In this document: in pieces, positions 31,108 through 42,837 of the stretch
Numbering within the stretch: the first letter of the stretch is position 1
Layout of the letters: each line of letters starts with the position of its first letter
NCBI RefSeq assembly: GCF_910592395.1
Contig: NC_088319.1
Coordinates: forward strand, 6,574,001 to 6,638,000
Source of the DNA: Lineus longissimus
Taxonomy: Eukaryota > Nemertea > Pilidiophora > Heteronemertea > Lineidae
Reading direction: 5' to 3'
DNA: 64,000 nt
Notes under the pieces: generated by a model
What the model saw: the letters and a program-made list of their open reading frames with translations, nothing else
Database searches by the model: none
Told to the model about the DNA's origin: nothing
Translations under genes and position numbers: made by a program

Positions 31108-33040
31108 CGTTTTTAGCTCACCTCTTAGCAGAGGTGAGCTTATCCCATACCGTGGCGTCCGTCGTCCGTTAGCAGGGCACGTTTCGTAACTGTTAGAGCT
31201 ATTGAGTTGAAACTTGGTACACATGCACCCTTATGTAATGACACCTTGGAGACCAAGTTTCGGTCCGATTCATTTCATGGTTTGGCCACCAGGGGGCCAA
31301 ACGTTAAAAGTGAAAATATGCAATATCTCCCTTAATAGTAGTCGGGAAATTTTGAAAAAAATATGGTAGGTACTTCCAGCAAAGGTGCATCATCATATAT
31401 CCTCCGGGTTTTTGATTTGACCTCCTTTTCAAGGTCACAGAGGTCAAAGTTTGCTGATTCACTGAACAGTAGCATGTTTCCTATCTATTTTAGCTGGAAG
31501 GTTTTAAACCAGTGTGGACATGTATCTGGGGATTCTCTATTCCACCCCTAAAATTTCGGCCGTTCGGACATCAAATATGGCCGCCAGGCAGCCATCTTGA
31601 AAAATAAACACAGTACAGTACAACCTCTCTATTGCGGACACCCATGGGACTGGGCCAAGGTGTCCGCAATAGAGAGGTGTCCGCCCTAGAGAGGTTATGC
31701 CAAATCGTACGAGAGGTGGATTTGAAGTTCCCGCCTTGCAGGTCTTGGTTTTCTCTGTGTCGACATCTAGCGTAGAAACTTTAAACCTGTTGGCTGATCG
31801 GTATTTGCTTGTGATGTTGCGTTGAATGACGTGAGCTACTTTGGAACTCAGAGCGTGAATAATCTCTCTAGTAAAAGGTGCCCCTTGTATTGCAAAATCT
31901 CCTCGAAATGTCATAATGTGTGAAAAAACACCATAATTTCTGTCCATCAGCACCTTTGATTAATAATTAATTTTTTCTTATTTCTCTACTAACGCATATT
32001 CGCCGCAACACTGACAAAACCGCGTGGATTTATGAGTGTCCGTTGACACAATACATGCAATAGGCCTATGTGATTAGTTGAAAAGATGAGTAAACAAATG
32101 CTGCGGCTTAATTAGGATACAAAAACACAATGCCATGGGGTAATTACGTTGATTAATTACGCAAATATCACACCTGTCCGGCCTACTTGACTCTCCAAGC
32201 ACACGCGGGAAACCATTGTTTTTGCCTACTGTCCGTAATTGGGAGGGAATTGGACCAAAAATTGGCTATCGCCCTGTCCGCAATTCGGAATAGAGAGGTG
32301 TCCGCCGTACAGAGGTTTTTGTTATTGGAAATGACTTAGAAAAAATCGGGACTGGCCGGACGTGTCCGTAATGTAGAGGTGTCCGCCTGGCAGAGGTGTC
32401 CGCTGAGGGAGGTTCTACTGTACTATTACTCCGAAACTAATGATCGGATTGCAACCAAATTTGATCTGGATGTATATCTATGTACTCTCTACTAAATCCT
32501 TGATTTAATATCAAATGTGATAGCCAATATGGGTGCCAGGCGGGCATCTCGAAAAATTCTTAGTTTGGCCACCCGGGGGCCAAATTTAATGTCCAAAGTT
32601 AAAATGTTTGATTGCTCGTTTAATAGTGGTCTGATTTTCATAACATTTTTATGGTAGGTACTCCTAGCAAGGATACATTTCATAAATGTGGGTTTTTGAT
32701 TTGACCTACTTCTCAAGGTCACAGAGGTCAAAGTTTTCCTATGGCACCGCCATTTTACAATGACGGCACGTTTTGTCACTGCTTTAGCTACAGATCCCTA
32801 ACTTGGTACGAATGTACCCCTATACTCTTAGACTAAACTGCAGTCTTTTTCTGATTCTCGGCCCCAAATGTTAATAGTGGACTCTCCCCTAAGGGTGCCT
32901 TGAAATGCTGCTAAGTGGGATGTCATAGTCTAAGCCTAGGCAAATGCAGGATTAATTAATTTCATTGTAAAATGCTTCATCCATCTTCCCTTCACAAGAG
33001 GTGAGCACAATGGCCCTGGCCATTTCATTTAGTGACATTC
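31108..33040 (+). repeat. Dispersed repeat E2 with AGGTCA half-sites, interrupted by a pogo MITE
   Basis: Begins TTTTAGCTCACCTCTTAGCA (with AGAGGTGAGCT, an inverted terminal hairpin) and ends near GAGGTGAGCACAATGGCC at 33000. Two internal units each have TTGGCCACC-GGGGGCCAA, a YTTAATAGT block, ATGGTAGGTACT and the AGGTCACAGAGGTCA run (31432-31446 and 32716-32730). A pogo-type MITE sits at 31618-32420. No coding frame. Confidence 0.75.
31618..32420. mobile_element. pogo/Tigger-type MITE, 803 bases, TA target
   Basis: The left end CAGTACAACCTCTCTATTGC and the right end (reverse) CAGTAGAACCTCCCT are inverted repeats flanked by TA (31616-31617 and 32421-32422). Subterminal copies of GGTGTCCGC and AGAGAGGTGTCCGCC are repeated in both directions, as usual at pogo/Tigger ends. 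The interior has no transposase domain, so it depends on another element. It interrupts repeat E2. Confidence 0.85.
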
Positions 33041-34640
33041 CGTGCATCCTTTCCATGTTGTGGTATCTTAAGAATAAGAGTCCCAGCCAAGACGACGACC
33101 CATATTCGCCTAATGGCTTGTTAGAGAGGAAACCATTCGGGACCGGCAATTCTTGGTCGTCACAGCAGGGTGGTCATGTTACTGGGGTGGTCGCTGACCG
33201 GGGTCTCACTGCAGTTGCTTGCTAGGAGTTGTCTATAGAATGCTGTGGTTATTTCCAAACTGGGAAACCATAGGGTCAGTTTCACTCCGATACCTCTTTA
33301 AAAGTTCCACATTTTTAGAAATATATAACAATTGGATTCCAGCGGTCACAAGAAAAGTGTTCTCTTTGCATGCCACGACGGAATTCAGCGAGTTCAAGGA
33401 TTGGCCTAGCCATCCTAACTCCACTCCAAGTTCAGAGTTAACATGAGGTATGTACAGTGAAAGGAATTAGAACTACCCCAGAGCTACAATGTATTTCATG
33501 GATTCTTTTGTTCTGATGTGGACTAGAAAGTCTGGGTAGCCATATTGCATCTCTATCATGTCTATCGATAGATAATTTGCAGGTTAACCAGCAAAAGTAA
33601 GATAACAAAAAAGGTTCTGAGACCGAGAGTGAGAAGGAAGTTTTCTCTTCAATATCATGAATACTATATCTTCATCATGACTTGAAAAATTGCATTCAGA
33701 GCGTATTCAAAGGACAGCCAGTGGTCCGTCAGTGTTGCTTGTTGCTGTATTCACCATATTTTGATGTAAATGAAGGATACTGCCACATGCTTGTCTTGAC
33801 TGCTTGCACTCTATCCTAAGGTGTTGAAATAAATTTGTGATATTGACCGGTTTTAAAGCCGCATCACTGTGATGTGTGGTATTGAGTGATAACGGAGAGA
33901 TCACAAATGACTGATCACTGCAGTATTGATCTAATTGATTTTGAATACACATAGTGAGTGTTGGATTGTAAGGACATCTCATAATCATTAGTTTTGCTGC
34001 AGTTGATAACATAGTGCTCATTCTTATGGATAATTCTTCTTCTTCATGGATAAATTCTTCCTTTAGGTGCTATTGCCCTGACCTGCCCGTGCCAGCATCA
34101 CTTTGTATTCTCCTCGTAAGGCACCCAGCCTGTGTGGTGAAAATGGGAGCGATTACTGAACCCCGATTTCATTCTAGGTTAAGGTTGCCAGCATCTGAGC
34201 CCAAAGTGTGTTAGAAATTGGTCTGTCAGTTTGCTGGCCAGCGTGAGTAATTTTGACCACTTGGCCCTCAACTCTGAGTCTGACCTTTTGTCCTTGATAA
34301 GTTACCCTTCAGGCTATACCAATTATTTTATCTGTATAGCGGGACCTCCTACATTGATTTTGCCATTTTTGGAATAAAAATGAAATTGAGTTTGCAGATA
34401 TTCATTCTGATGACAGATTACTTTTATTATCAAAGGTGTCTTCTTGACAAGTTTTTATTTCTATTTTTATTCCTCCCACCTACAATTAATTTTTGGCAAA
34501 TCTGTCCGCTATACAGATATAATAATTGATGTAGCCTCAGTGGCACACTGGGATCAATCTTACTACACATACCAAATTTGGTTGTCTAAATCGGTTCCTG
34601 AAATTGGTGGTAAAATGTTAGTTGCCAGTGGGTGTATTCC
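33041..34640. other. No gene recognised
   Basis: Moderately A/T-rich sequence with only short open frames on both strands (up to about 104 codons, 34021-33707 minus) and no domains. I could not support an exon by paired splice sites and phase. Upstream exons of the SFI1-like gene could be hidden here or further right. Confidence 0.35.
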
Positions 34641-34648
34641 AACCAAAT

Positions 34649-34741
34649 GAACTTTTAATACCCGAGGTGTTCTTTCCGAAAGAACACCTCGGGTATTAAA
34701 AGTTCAAAGTTCAAAGTCGAAAGTCAGACTTTCGACTTTGA
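34649..34741. repeat. Two adjacent perfect palindromes
   Basis: First palindrome: 27-base arms 34649-34675 and 34679-34705 (outer word GAACTTTTAATACCCGAGG) with a 3-base centre, no mismatches. Second: 15-base arms 34711-34725 and 34727-34741 (TCAAAGTCGAAAGTC) with a 1-base centre, no mismatches. Between and overlapping them is AGTTCAAAGTTCAAAG. Either could form a cruciform or, if transcribed, a hairpin. Confidence 0.85.
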
Positions 34742-35373
34742 CTTTGTTGACTCTTTGCAGGCACACTACTGTCAACCTGGCTGCACATGTACACCATTTG
34801 GTTCTTTGGTTTGAGTAGCAATTGGTGCTGGTGTGTTATTCTGACCATTTAACCTATGGCATGTATGGTGCACTGAACAATATCAACCAGGCTACTTTTA
34901 TTAAGTTTGTAGATACCAGTTCCTAATTGATGACCTAATCCTATTACCGGTGTTCACCTTTTGGCCACCAGGGAATAATTTTTTAATTTTTTTGATTTTT
35001 CCTCAACATGTACATGTAATGTACATTGTTTCCTTACAAAATTTGACCATTTCGGCATACACACAATTTGCCATTAAAGGTCGGTTTATACACATCAAAT
35101 GTTGACTTAACTGGTACTGGATGTTAAATAATTTTATCACTATCTTGAGGAGTTTGTCATGGCGATTCTTGTGTAATGTCTAAAAATACAAAGCTCCCAC
35201 TATTTACCCTTCGTTTTTGGGTTTAAGCAGGACAAACAAAATTAGTTAGGTCAATTTTAATTCATTGTTTTACCATAATAGATTTTTTGGGGCCATGGTG
35301 TCATCCATGAAAACTTCAGAAAAATCACCCTGGTAGTTTTGCTACCATCATAATCCATGGGATGGTTTCTTAA

Positions 35374-35608
35374 GGGTTGACAGTTTAAGGCACCACCAAT
35401 CACCATTTTGGCTAGAACATGAAATCACAAAGCAATTAGAACTCATTCAAAATGAAGTGAATTCTAGCTTCAAGGGTTGGGGGCTGTTCTCTGGAAAACA
35501 AAGAACTGACTCTAACCCTTCAAATTGACATTCACTTCATTCTGACAGAGTTCTACTTGCTTTACAATTTCAAGTTTGAGCCAAAATGGTGGTGCCTACG
35601 ATCAACCC
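35374..35608. mobile_element. 235-base MITE in a TTAA target
   Basis: TTAA lies directly at both sides (35370-35373 and 35609-35612). The ends GGGTTGAC and (reverse) GGGTTGAT continue into imperfect inverted arms of about 110 bases (GGCACCACCA, TTTTGGCT, AATGAAGTGAAT blocks). TTAA targets are used by piggyBac and Kolobok elements, so it is probably mobilised by one of these. No coding sequence. Confidence 0.85.
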
Positions 35609-35619
35609 TTAATTGAAAC

Positions 35620-36900
35620 CTGTAGTGAAACGCTTATAAATATGGGGAGTTTTGAACGGCCCGGTTAAAACCTTAGGCGGGAATGAGCTTCCATTGATAA
35701 AACTTAGCAGTTTCGAGTTCCCCCAGGTAGTTGAGCTGGGAATTTGGGTAACATTGCATAACGTTGCATAACATTATGGGATTATGTGACTCCAGTCAAT
35801 GAACTTCATAAGAGCTAGTCAGCAATTTAGTTGTATTTACTACGTTTAGCTATTCTAAATAAAGACTTGTGGCAGGACTGGATCTCTTTTAGCACTCAGC
35901 CCCTTTATTGGCACTCGCATTATTTTTGGTGCACTGCCATTGATTTGCTGTCGCACAGTTATCTACATAAATAGTTGGAAGGTCCTCACCTTGTAAATTG
36001 TGCATTTAACATGTTCATCCATTCTTGCATTTTGCAAGTTAAACTTATTTTGGAGGCCAATGGTATTCACTTATCATTGATCTTGGCTTTTGGTGCTAAA
36101 CAAGTGTGTTTAGCATTGATGAGCATTGTCTCAGGAAAGTTGTTGTGTCATGTGATTTTTTGTGTTCCAGTGAACTGAAATGCCTTATATATCATGGGGT
36201 GAAAACTAAGTATCTAGTGACCGATAAGCTATTTCGCCTGTGCTATTCTACATGTTCTAGCTTTAAGCTGCATTTATGAGCAAGATGGTACTTACAGTTA
36301 TTGATTTGGTACTATAATAGTAGCTTAGCTGGTTACGCATAATATTTGACTATATTCAAGGAAGTTATACATTGTAAGATTTCCCTTGCATTGTTCAATT
36401 AAAACATCATTCAAAATGGAGCTGCATGGCTGTAGAAGTGCAAAACAAAACAGCGCAAAGTTAAAACTAAATGTATATCTTTATTCTTCACTGCAGGCTA
36501 GAAATTCAGCTAAATAACGTAATGCTACGAAAGAAAAGGATCAGTGGAAATTTATGGACATCTCAAATGATATAGTTGCACCATGGACAAGAAAGGTAAA
36601 ACTATCATTTAATTCAAGTGCTCTTTATTCATTCTTGTCTTTGGTAGCATGATGTTCTTTGGGTTGTCACTAACGTGTCTGTGCACTCTCTCATTACACG
36701 CAGTAACACTGGACAGTTTGCCCGATTGATAGAATTCTATCATCGTGGAGTACCAGGGTTGGGGAAGAATACATCACAGTGAAAGGCAAACGTTTCAGTT
36801 GTGTACATACGTATTTTCTTGCAGTTTCTCTCTTGTTGATGTGTAGAACAAAACTGTGATGCCCACGGGCACCCTTGAGCTTTTTTGGGGAGGGGGATTT
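35620..36900. other. No gene recognised
   Basis: A/T-rich, short open frames only, no domain or paired exon signals. A simple CCATGG or AATAAA feature could not be tied to a transcript. Confidence 0.35.
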
Positions 36901-36901
36901 T

Positions 36902-37200
36902 TGGCTCACGTGAGTGAGCTAATGTCGTCACATCTTGGGGCACGATTTCTCACTATTGAGTCTAGAAATGTGAAACTTGATGTGAGGATGTCTTATGACA
37001 ACATGACTTGACATGAAAAAAACATCGTCATTTACTTTCTGGGTTCCAGGCGGCAATCTTTGAAAACCTTATTTTGTCAATATCTCCTGAATGCTGATAG
37101 CTAGAACAATGAAATTTTTACTGTCAATATACGCCTGATGAGACTACATAATATGATGTACGGGTTTTTGATTTGACCTACTTTTGAAGGGTGTGACGCC
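36902..37200 (+). repeat. Dispersed repeat E3, partial copy
   Basis: Starts GGCTCACGTGAGTGAGCT (a terminal hairpin) and shares ATTGAGTCTAGAAA, GATGTCTTATGACAACATGA, TTGAAAACCTTATTTTGTCA and CGGGTTTTTGATTTGACCTA with 41700-42290. The AGGTCA run at its end is degenerate. Confidence 0.7.
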
Positions 37201-37333
37201 ATGTTTACAATGGAGGTTGAACCGGAGATGATTTCGGAATCGGGCGACTTTCGTAATCCCGCACTAATTTCACGCCGTCTTTTCCATACTCGCATCGAAT
37301 ATCACTATGGAGACTCATCTATCCAGGTAGATA

Positions 37334-37545
37334 GATAGTTGGACACTTTATAACCTGATAACTCTGGATAATATTGACTTACATTTCATAAGCTTTCGGA
37401 CTCAGCTGAGTCCTTGGTCACATGATCACTACGCCTGATGACGTCACAAGTGATCATGTGACCAAGGACTCAGCTGAGTCCGAAAGCTTATGAAATGTAA
37501 GTCAATATTATCCAGAGTTATCAGGTTATAAAGTGTCCAACTATC
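37334..37545. repeat. Perfect palindrome, 97-base arms
   Basis: Arms 37334-37430 and 37449-37545 are exact reverse complements (outer word GATAGTTGGACACTTTATAA) around an 18-base spacer containing TGATGACGTCA. Inside each arm is the smaller palindrome GGACTCAGCTGAGTCC. No clear target duplication flanks it. Perfect identity points to a very recent insertion or to arm-to-arm gene conversion. Confidence 0.92.
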
Positions 37546-37873
37546 ATCACTCTCTGTTTACGTAACTCAATATTGAAGTGTAAGCATAATTGATCTGCTG
37601 TCGTGTACTGTTTTGCCAGTCTTTTATTGTGGAAATGATCACTTTGAACGGTGAAATTTTAATTTTTCACATCTCCCTCTTTTTGTGACTTGCAAACAAT
37701 TCTGAAAAAAATGCAGTTTTTACAACTTTTATTTTTGGATATTGAAATTTCTTGTGTTCTTTCCAATGATTTAAAGAAAATAGCAAAAATCTGCACAGGC
37801 ATTTTGTTTTTTGCGGATTTTATGCAGTTTTGCAAAAATACATACATTACATATATTACTGCAAATAGGCTTT

Positions 37874-40800
37874 TTAGCCTGTAGCAGGTTTTTTCTTCTT
37901 AACTTTTTCTGCTGATTGCGGGAGTGCGGTGGGGTGGAAGCGAGGGTTTAGGATTGGTTTTGGGTCCAGGCAATATGACTCAGATTTGTAGTGGGCATCT
38001 ATCTGGTTTTTAAATATATTTAGAGACTCTGCGTTTACAATATGGTTTGGTAGGCTGTTCCATGGGTCAATGACTCGGTTTGAGAAAAAATACTTTCGTG
38101 TATCCATCCTGGCTCTAGGTTTGTTGAGTTTAAAAGAATGCCCTCTGGTCAGGTGTTTATCATCAGCTGGTCTGAGTAGTTTTTCTCCTTCAATATTATA
38201 AAATCCATGTGAGATTTTATACGCCTCTATCAAATCTCCTCGTAACCTTCTATATGCAAGACTAGGTAAACCTACGAGCTTTAATCTCTCTTCGTAGCTT
38301 TTGTCCCTCATACCTGGAATCATCTTTGTAGCACGTCTTTGTACATATTCCAGCACTGTTACGTCTTTCTTCAAATGGGGCGACAAAATCACGTTTGCAT
38401 ATTCTAGGTGAGGTCTCACCAGGCTTTTTTAAAATAGGATGGCAAACATCTTCGAATCCAGGTATTCGAAAGATCTCCTGATCATGCCTACCACTTTGGT
38501 GGCTGTATTTGCCACAGTTTCTACATGCTTGCTGAAGCTAAGTCTGTTATCGAAGGTGACTCCTAAATCTTTTTCAATGTCAGTTTCTTTAATTTCATTT
38601 CTTATACCATTTTTTGTCAGGAAGTATTCATTATGATTGTTATTTCGCCCATAATGCATTCGTTTGCATTTATCAGTGTTGAAACCTAATTGCCATTTAA
38701 GTGACCAGTAATCTAGGCTGATCAAATCCCTTTGCAATCCTATACTATCTGCAGGGCTTCGAATCCTTGCAATAATCTTGGCATCATCTGCAAACATTTC
38801 AGAAAAGTTCTCAACACACTCCGGTAAGTCATTTACATAGTAGACAAACAATGTTGGGCCCAGAACACTGCCTTGGGGGACTCCACTCCTAAATGATGTC
38901 CATGCCGATGCAGATCCATTTACCATGACTCTTTGCTTTCTGTCAGTAATGAAGTCACAGACCCAATCATAAATCTTGCCTTTTATTCCATAATTTCTCA
39001 GCTTGACTTTCAATCCGCTCATGGGGTACTGAATCGAAAGCCTTTGAAAAATCTAGGTAGATTACGTCTACAGGATGTCCTTTGTCAAGGATTTCGGTTA
39101 TTCTATCCATTGATTCAAGTAACTGTGTAATGCAAGATCTTCCCTTTTGAAAGCCATGTTGAGATTTGGATACAGCAGCTCTTAGATGGTCGTTTAACCT
39201 GGTCCTTACAAAATCCTCCATGATTTTGCATATTATTGATGTTAGGCTTATCGGCCTATAATTTCCGCAGTCAGACTTACTTCCTTTTTTATGTAGGGCT
39301 GTGATCTGTGCCTTCTTCCAATCGGACGGCAGTTTTCCTTCATTCAATGACTTATTGAAAAGTAAACTTAGCGGTATTGCCAGTTCATTACTAAGTTCCT
39401 TTAGAACCCTCGGATGGATGCCATCTGGTCCAGGTGATTTAGATACCTTGAGTTCTTCAAGCTTTTTCCGTACCTCTGCTGGAGTTATGAAAAGTTCTAG
39501 GTTTATATCATTAGGGTCCATGGGCTCTAGATCAGGGGGCGGTATATTGCTTTTATCCTCAATGGTGAAAACACTGGTGAAGAAATCATTTAAAACCTCT
39601 GCCTTTTCATGATCATTTTCAGTTTGGTTTCCATCTCTGTTCGTCAGATTTGGTATTCCGCACTTTGTCTTCATTTTTGATCTGGCATATTGATAGAAAG
39701 CTTTTGGGTTTCTTTTAGCATTTTCTGCAATTTCCCTTTCATGATTCTTTTTTGCCTTTCTGACCTCCCACTTCACCTGGTTCCTTAGCCTAGCATACAT
39801 ATCATAGTCTTTACCCTCCTTAGTTTCTAGATACCTCTTATAGGCTTCCCTTTTCTTTTTAACCTTAGCTAGGGCTTTAGGGTTTAACCACAATGGTTTT
39901 CGTCTGGCTGTTGGGTTGTGTCGTCTTAGTGGCACATACTTCTTTGTCGTCTCCAGTATTTTGTCTTTTATGAAGGTCCAAGTATCTTTAGTATCCAGGT
40001 TACTGATATGTTTATCCCATTCTATGTCCGCATGCTCTCTCCTCATACTGTCAAAGTCTGCCTTGGTGAAAGCAGATTTCATGCACTCTGAGTGGTCCCC
40101 TGGGACATAACATCTGTATAAAAAGTTAATGCAAGAATGGTGGCTTTTTCCTAATGGTGGAAGCATATGGATTTCATTTATCATGTCCTGTTCGTTTGTG
40201 AAGACTAGGTCCAATACATTTGGTCGGTTTTCACCTCTATGATGAGTAGGTTTCGTTACATGCTGAAACCAGAAACAGTCTCTAATGGTTTCTAGGAAGC
40301 GGCTTGCTGGATGGTTTGGGCTTGCATTTGACATTATATTTGTCCAGTCGATCTCAGGATGGTTTGTATCTCCCATTACTAGATAATGACTATATTTACG
40401 ATTGCTAGCTGAGCGAAGCGCATTTCTCTGTTTTTCATTAGCTAATTCTGTAGAATTTGGAGATCTGTATAGACATCCGACTTGTAAGGTGTCATTATCA
40501 CGCAATTTTATCTCAAGCCATACACTCTCATCAAATTTCTCCTTTAGATTAACTTCCACCGTTGAGATGAAGTTTCGTACATAAATGCCAACTCCTCTGT
40601 GGGGACCTGTAACATTTCCTAAGTTTGAGTAAAAGGTGAAACCATTTATATTGAACTCCGACGCCTGTACTACATATCGTGAATTTTTTGGTATTAATTC
40701 GGTCACACTGATTATGTCTGCATCAGTACTTTCTATTAACAGTTCAAGTTCCGGCCTTTTATTGACTGGACTATCTGCATTTAATGAGAGGCATTTGAAT

Positions 40801-40900
40801 CCAAATTTTGAACGTGCATCTAAATTAACTTCTGAAGTAGGTGCTGAAAATAAATTATAACTGCGTGTATGTACTTTGTCTCTAAAAATTTGTGCATTTT
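37874..40900 (-). pseudogene. LINE-D ORF2, endonuclease and reverse transcriptase
   Basis: Endonuclease: CLSLNADSPVNKRPELE near 40790, VWLEIKLRDND, GCLYRSPNS, HYLVMGDTNHPEIDW and LDLVFTNEQDM. RT: SKSPGPDGIHPRVLKELSN, YRPISLTSIICKIMEDF, QHGFQKGRSCITQLLESMD and VIYLDFSKAFDSVPHER. The frame then shifts by one base near 39013. The new frame has GVPQGSVLGPTLFVYYVNDL and the catalytic FADDAKI. At 38429 a TAA stop interrupts, and the same frame continues KSLVRPHLEYANVI to KKKKPATG and the final stop. Both catalytic Asp groups are present. It would copy LINE RNA into nicked target DNA if the two lesions were absent. Confidence 0.9.
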
Positions 40901-41275
40901 CTACCTCCTCTCCTCTTCTTTCTCCTTGGCTCTCATCATTTCGTAGTATGCCTTGGCTTCCTTCTGTTGTAATGGGGTCTGGTTCTTCTTCATGAAGATC
41001 TTCCTCATCACTGGGTTTTGGTGATCCTTGAGGGCACCACTTGCCCCGAGTATACGGTTTTTTGCCTTACTGTCCTTTATTTCTACTATCATTTTCTTTG
41101 GATAGTCTTCGGTTTTTCTGCCAGTTCTCCTGATTTTACCAAATGTTACCTCGTTTTGATCAATGGCATCACAGATTTGTTTGAACTTCTCTCGGTCTTC
41201 TTCAATTCTGAGTTCAGTCTCCTCCTGCTCGCTCTCCGGGACGTTAAATACCACTATACTGAAACACCCGCACAC
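40901..41275 (-). pseudogene. LINE-D ORF1, C-terminal part
   Basis: The frame reads IVVFNVPESEQEETELRIEE, KFKQICDAIDQN, GKIRRTGRKTEDYPKKMIVE and MKKNQTPLQQKEAKAYYEMM, ending in Glu/Arg-rich EKEEERR. The IVVFNVPES block followed by a charged region and a GKIRR motif is like the RRM-type ORF1 of CR1/Jockey-group LINEs, which bind the LINE RNA. The start of the protein was not found. The stop overlaps the start of the open ORF2 frame, suggesting coupled translation. Confidence 0.75.
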
Positions 41276-41280
41276 AAATT

Positions 41281-41699
41281 TGGCGGCTCACAGTTATTTT
41301 CTTGACCACCAAGGTTTTTAAATCTCATAAATTTAACACTCATTTATGCACTATAGTTAAAGGGGGTACAAAGCCATAAGTGAGCCTAGATGTAGTTTGA
41401 TTGGCTAGTTATAAGAAATAGGAGGGGACCAGATTCTCAATTCAGACCAGTCCAGGTCAACTGTCAATTTGCTGAAAAACTGCATGTCATTGTCTTTAGT
41501 CACTCTCAGCCACAGTGGACAAACTTTAATTGCTCCTAAATTATCGTGGTATTGCCTCCATCTGTTGAACAGGGATGTCAAATATCTGAGTTAAGGCGGA
41601 TTTCAGACTCTTCTTTTGAGAAAATGCTAAATTCGATAGCTTGAATGGAAAAATCTCCGTTCTCAACTCAAAATTGGACCAAAAATAAGCATTATAGAG
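41281..41699. other. No gene recognised
   Basis: Flank of LINE-D on its 5' side. No domain or exon signals seen. Confidence 0.35.
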
Positions 41700-42290
41700 G
41701 CATTTTTTACTTCGTTACGTCTTGTCCGCCGTCCGACCGTCTGTCAACAATAGGGGCATGTTTGCTCAGTATTGAGTCTAGAAAGTTGAAACTTGTTGTG
41801 TGGATGTCTTATGACAACATGACTTGACACAAAAAAATCATGGCCATTACACCTACTTTCTTGGCTCCAGGCAGTCATCTTTGAAAACCTTATTTTGTCA
41901 ATATCTCATGAACACTGATAGCTAGAACAATACTTCTAATGAGACTACATGACATAATATACAGGGTTTGATTTGACCTACTTTTGAAGGTTACAGAGGT
42001 CAAACTCTAAAATTTCTGCAAAGGTTGCATGTTTCGTCATTAATTGTCCAAGACTATTTAAATTTGTAGAAACCGATTGGGCATCTGTACATGTTGACCC
42101 AATTTAGGTCAGTTGTGACCTTGTTTATCAAGTTCACAGAGTTCAAACTCTAAAAGCGTCATTGACAGTGCCACATTTTGTCACATCTAAAAGTCAATTT
42201 AACCTCCATATGTCATTTCATCTGCAACTAAATGATTCCCAGGTGAGCTCAATGTCCCCAGGACATTTCATTAACCCTTTGCCAACATAA
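41700..42290 (+). repeat. Dispersed repeat E3-type, fuller copy
   Basis: Shares long blocks with 36902-37200 (ATTGAGTCTAGAAA, GATGTCTTATGACAACATGA, CCTTATTTTGTCAATATCTC) and ends with AGGTGAGCTCAATGTCC near 42240, the same end seen in E1, E2 and E4. The half-site run is AGGTTACAGAGGTCA (41988-42002), with the first half-site degenerate. Confidence 0.7.
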
Positions 42291-42837
42291 TGCTTACCCC
42301 GTACACAGTAATTTTCTATCCCAGGACGCGTCACGCGTACTGGGTACGACTCCAAAAAAAGCGTTTTAAGTGAATGCATAGTACTGCCAGCTGCTAACAA
42401 CTTTCGTATACTCTAATGATTCTGGCTGCCAGTCCAAACATTCTGCGGCCATTAGAACTACACAATGGCGAGTACTCATGGTGTTTCTCACAGGTAAATA
42501 CAATTATGGAAAAAGTGCTCTCGTGTCCCAGGTGGGTAGTGGCTTAGTAGGCAAAGGGTTAAAACCAAAAACAAACTTTTTAAAATGACAGCATTTGTGA
42601 CCCGTTCTAGCAAAACCAGTTGCATGTCACACATAAGATGAGCCCAGATGACACCAGGAGATAATAGAACTTAGAAGAAATTGGTGTCATCAGATTTCAC
42701 AAAAGGCACACAATAGTGAAATGAACAAACAGTCCGTCTCAACCTGCCGAGCTCAGAGCAACATGCGACTGGTTTTTCTGGAACGGGTCATATTTGTCAG
42801 TCCCAATGGTGTCGTTTTATAGAGAGGTTACTGCTCT

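Larger units (their letters stand above)
37860..41280 (-). mobile_element. Nearly intact two-ORF LINE (LINE-D, CR1/Jockey-like group)
   Basis: On the minus strand an ORF1 ends at 40901, with its stop overlapping the open ORF2 frame, and ORF2 continues to 37874. ORF2 has endonuclease, RT and C-terminal parts of normal total length (about 1,000 codons) with only one frame shift (near 39013) and one in-frame TAA (38429-38431). This is the youngest LINE in the window. The 5' part of ORF1 seems missing or divergent upstream of 41275. Confidence 0.88.

Noticed and set aside
31537-31953. A 138-codon minus-strand frame as a gene
   Set aside because: It lies mostly inside the 803-base pogo-type MITE and crosses its boundary into another repeat, with no domain.
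33219-34650. Several frames of 60-104 codons as exons of the SFI1-like gene
   Set aside because: None shows a domain, and no acceptor-donor pair with a phase leading to 45564 could be supported.
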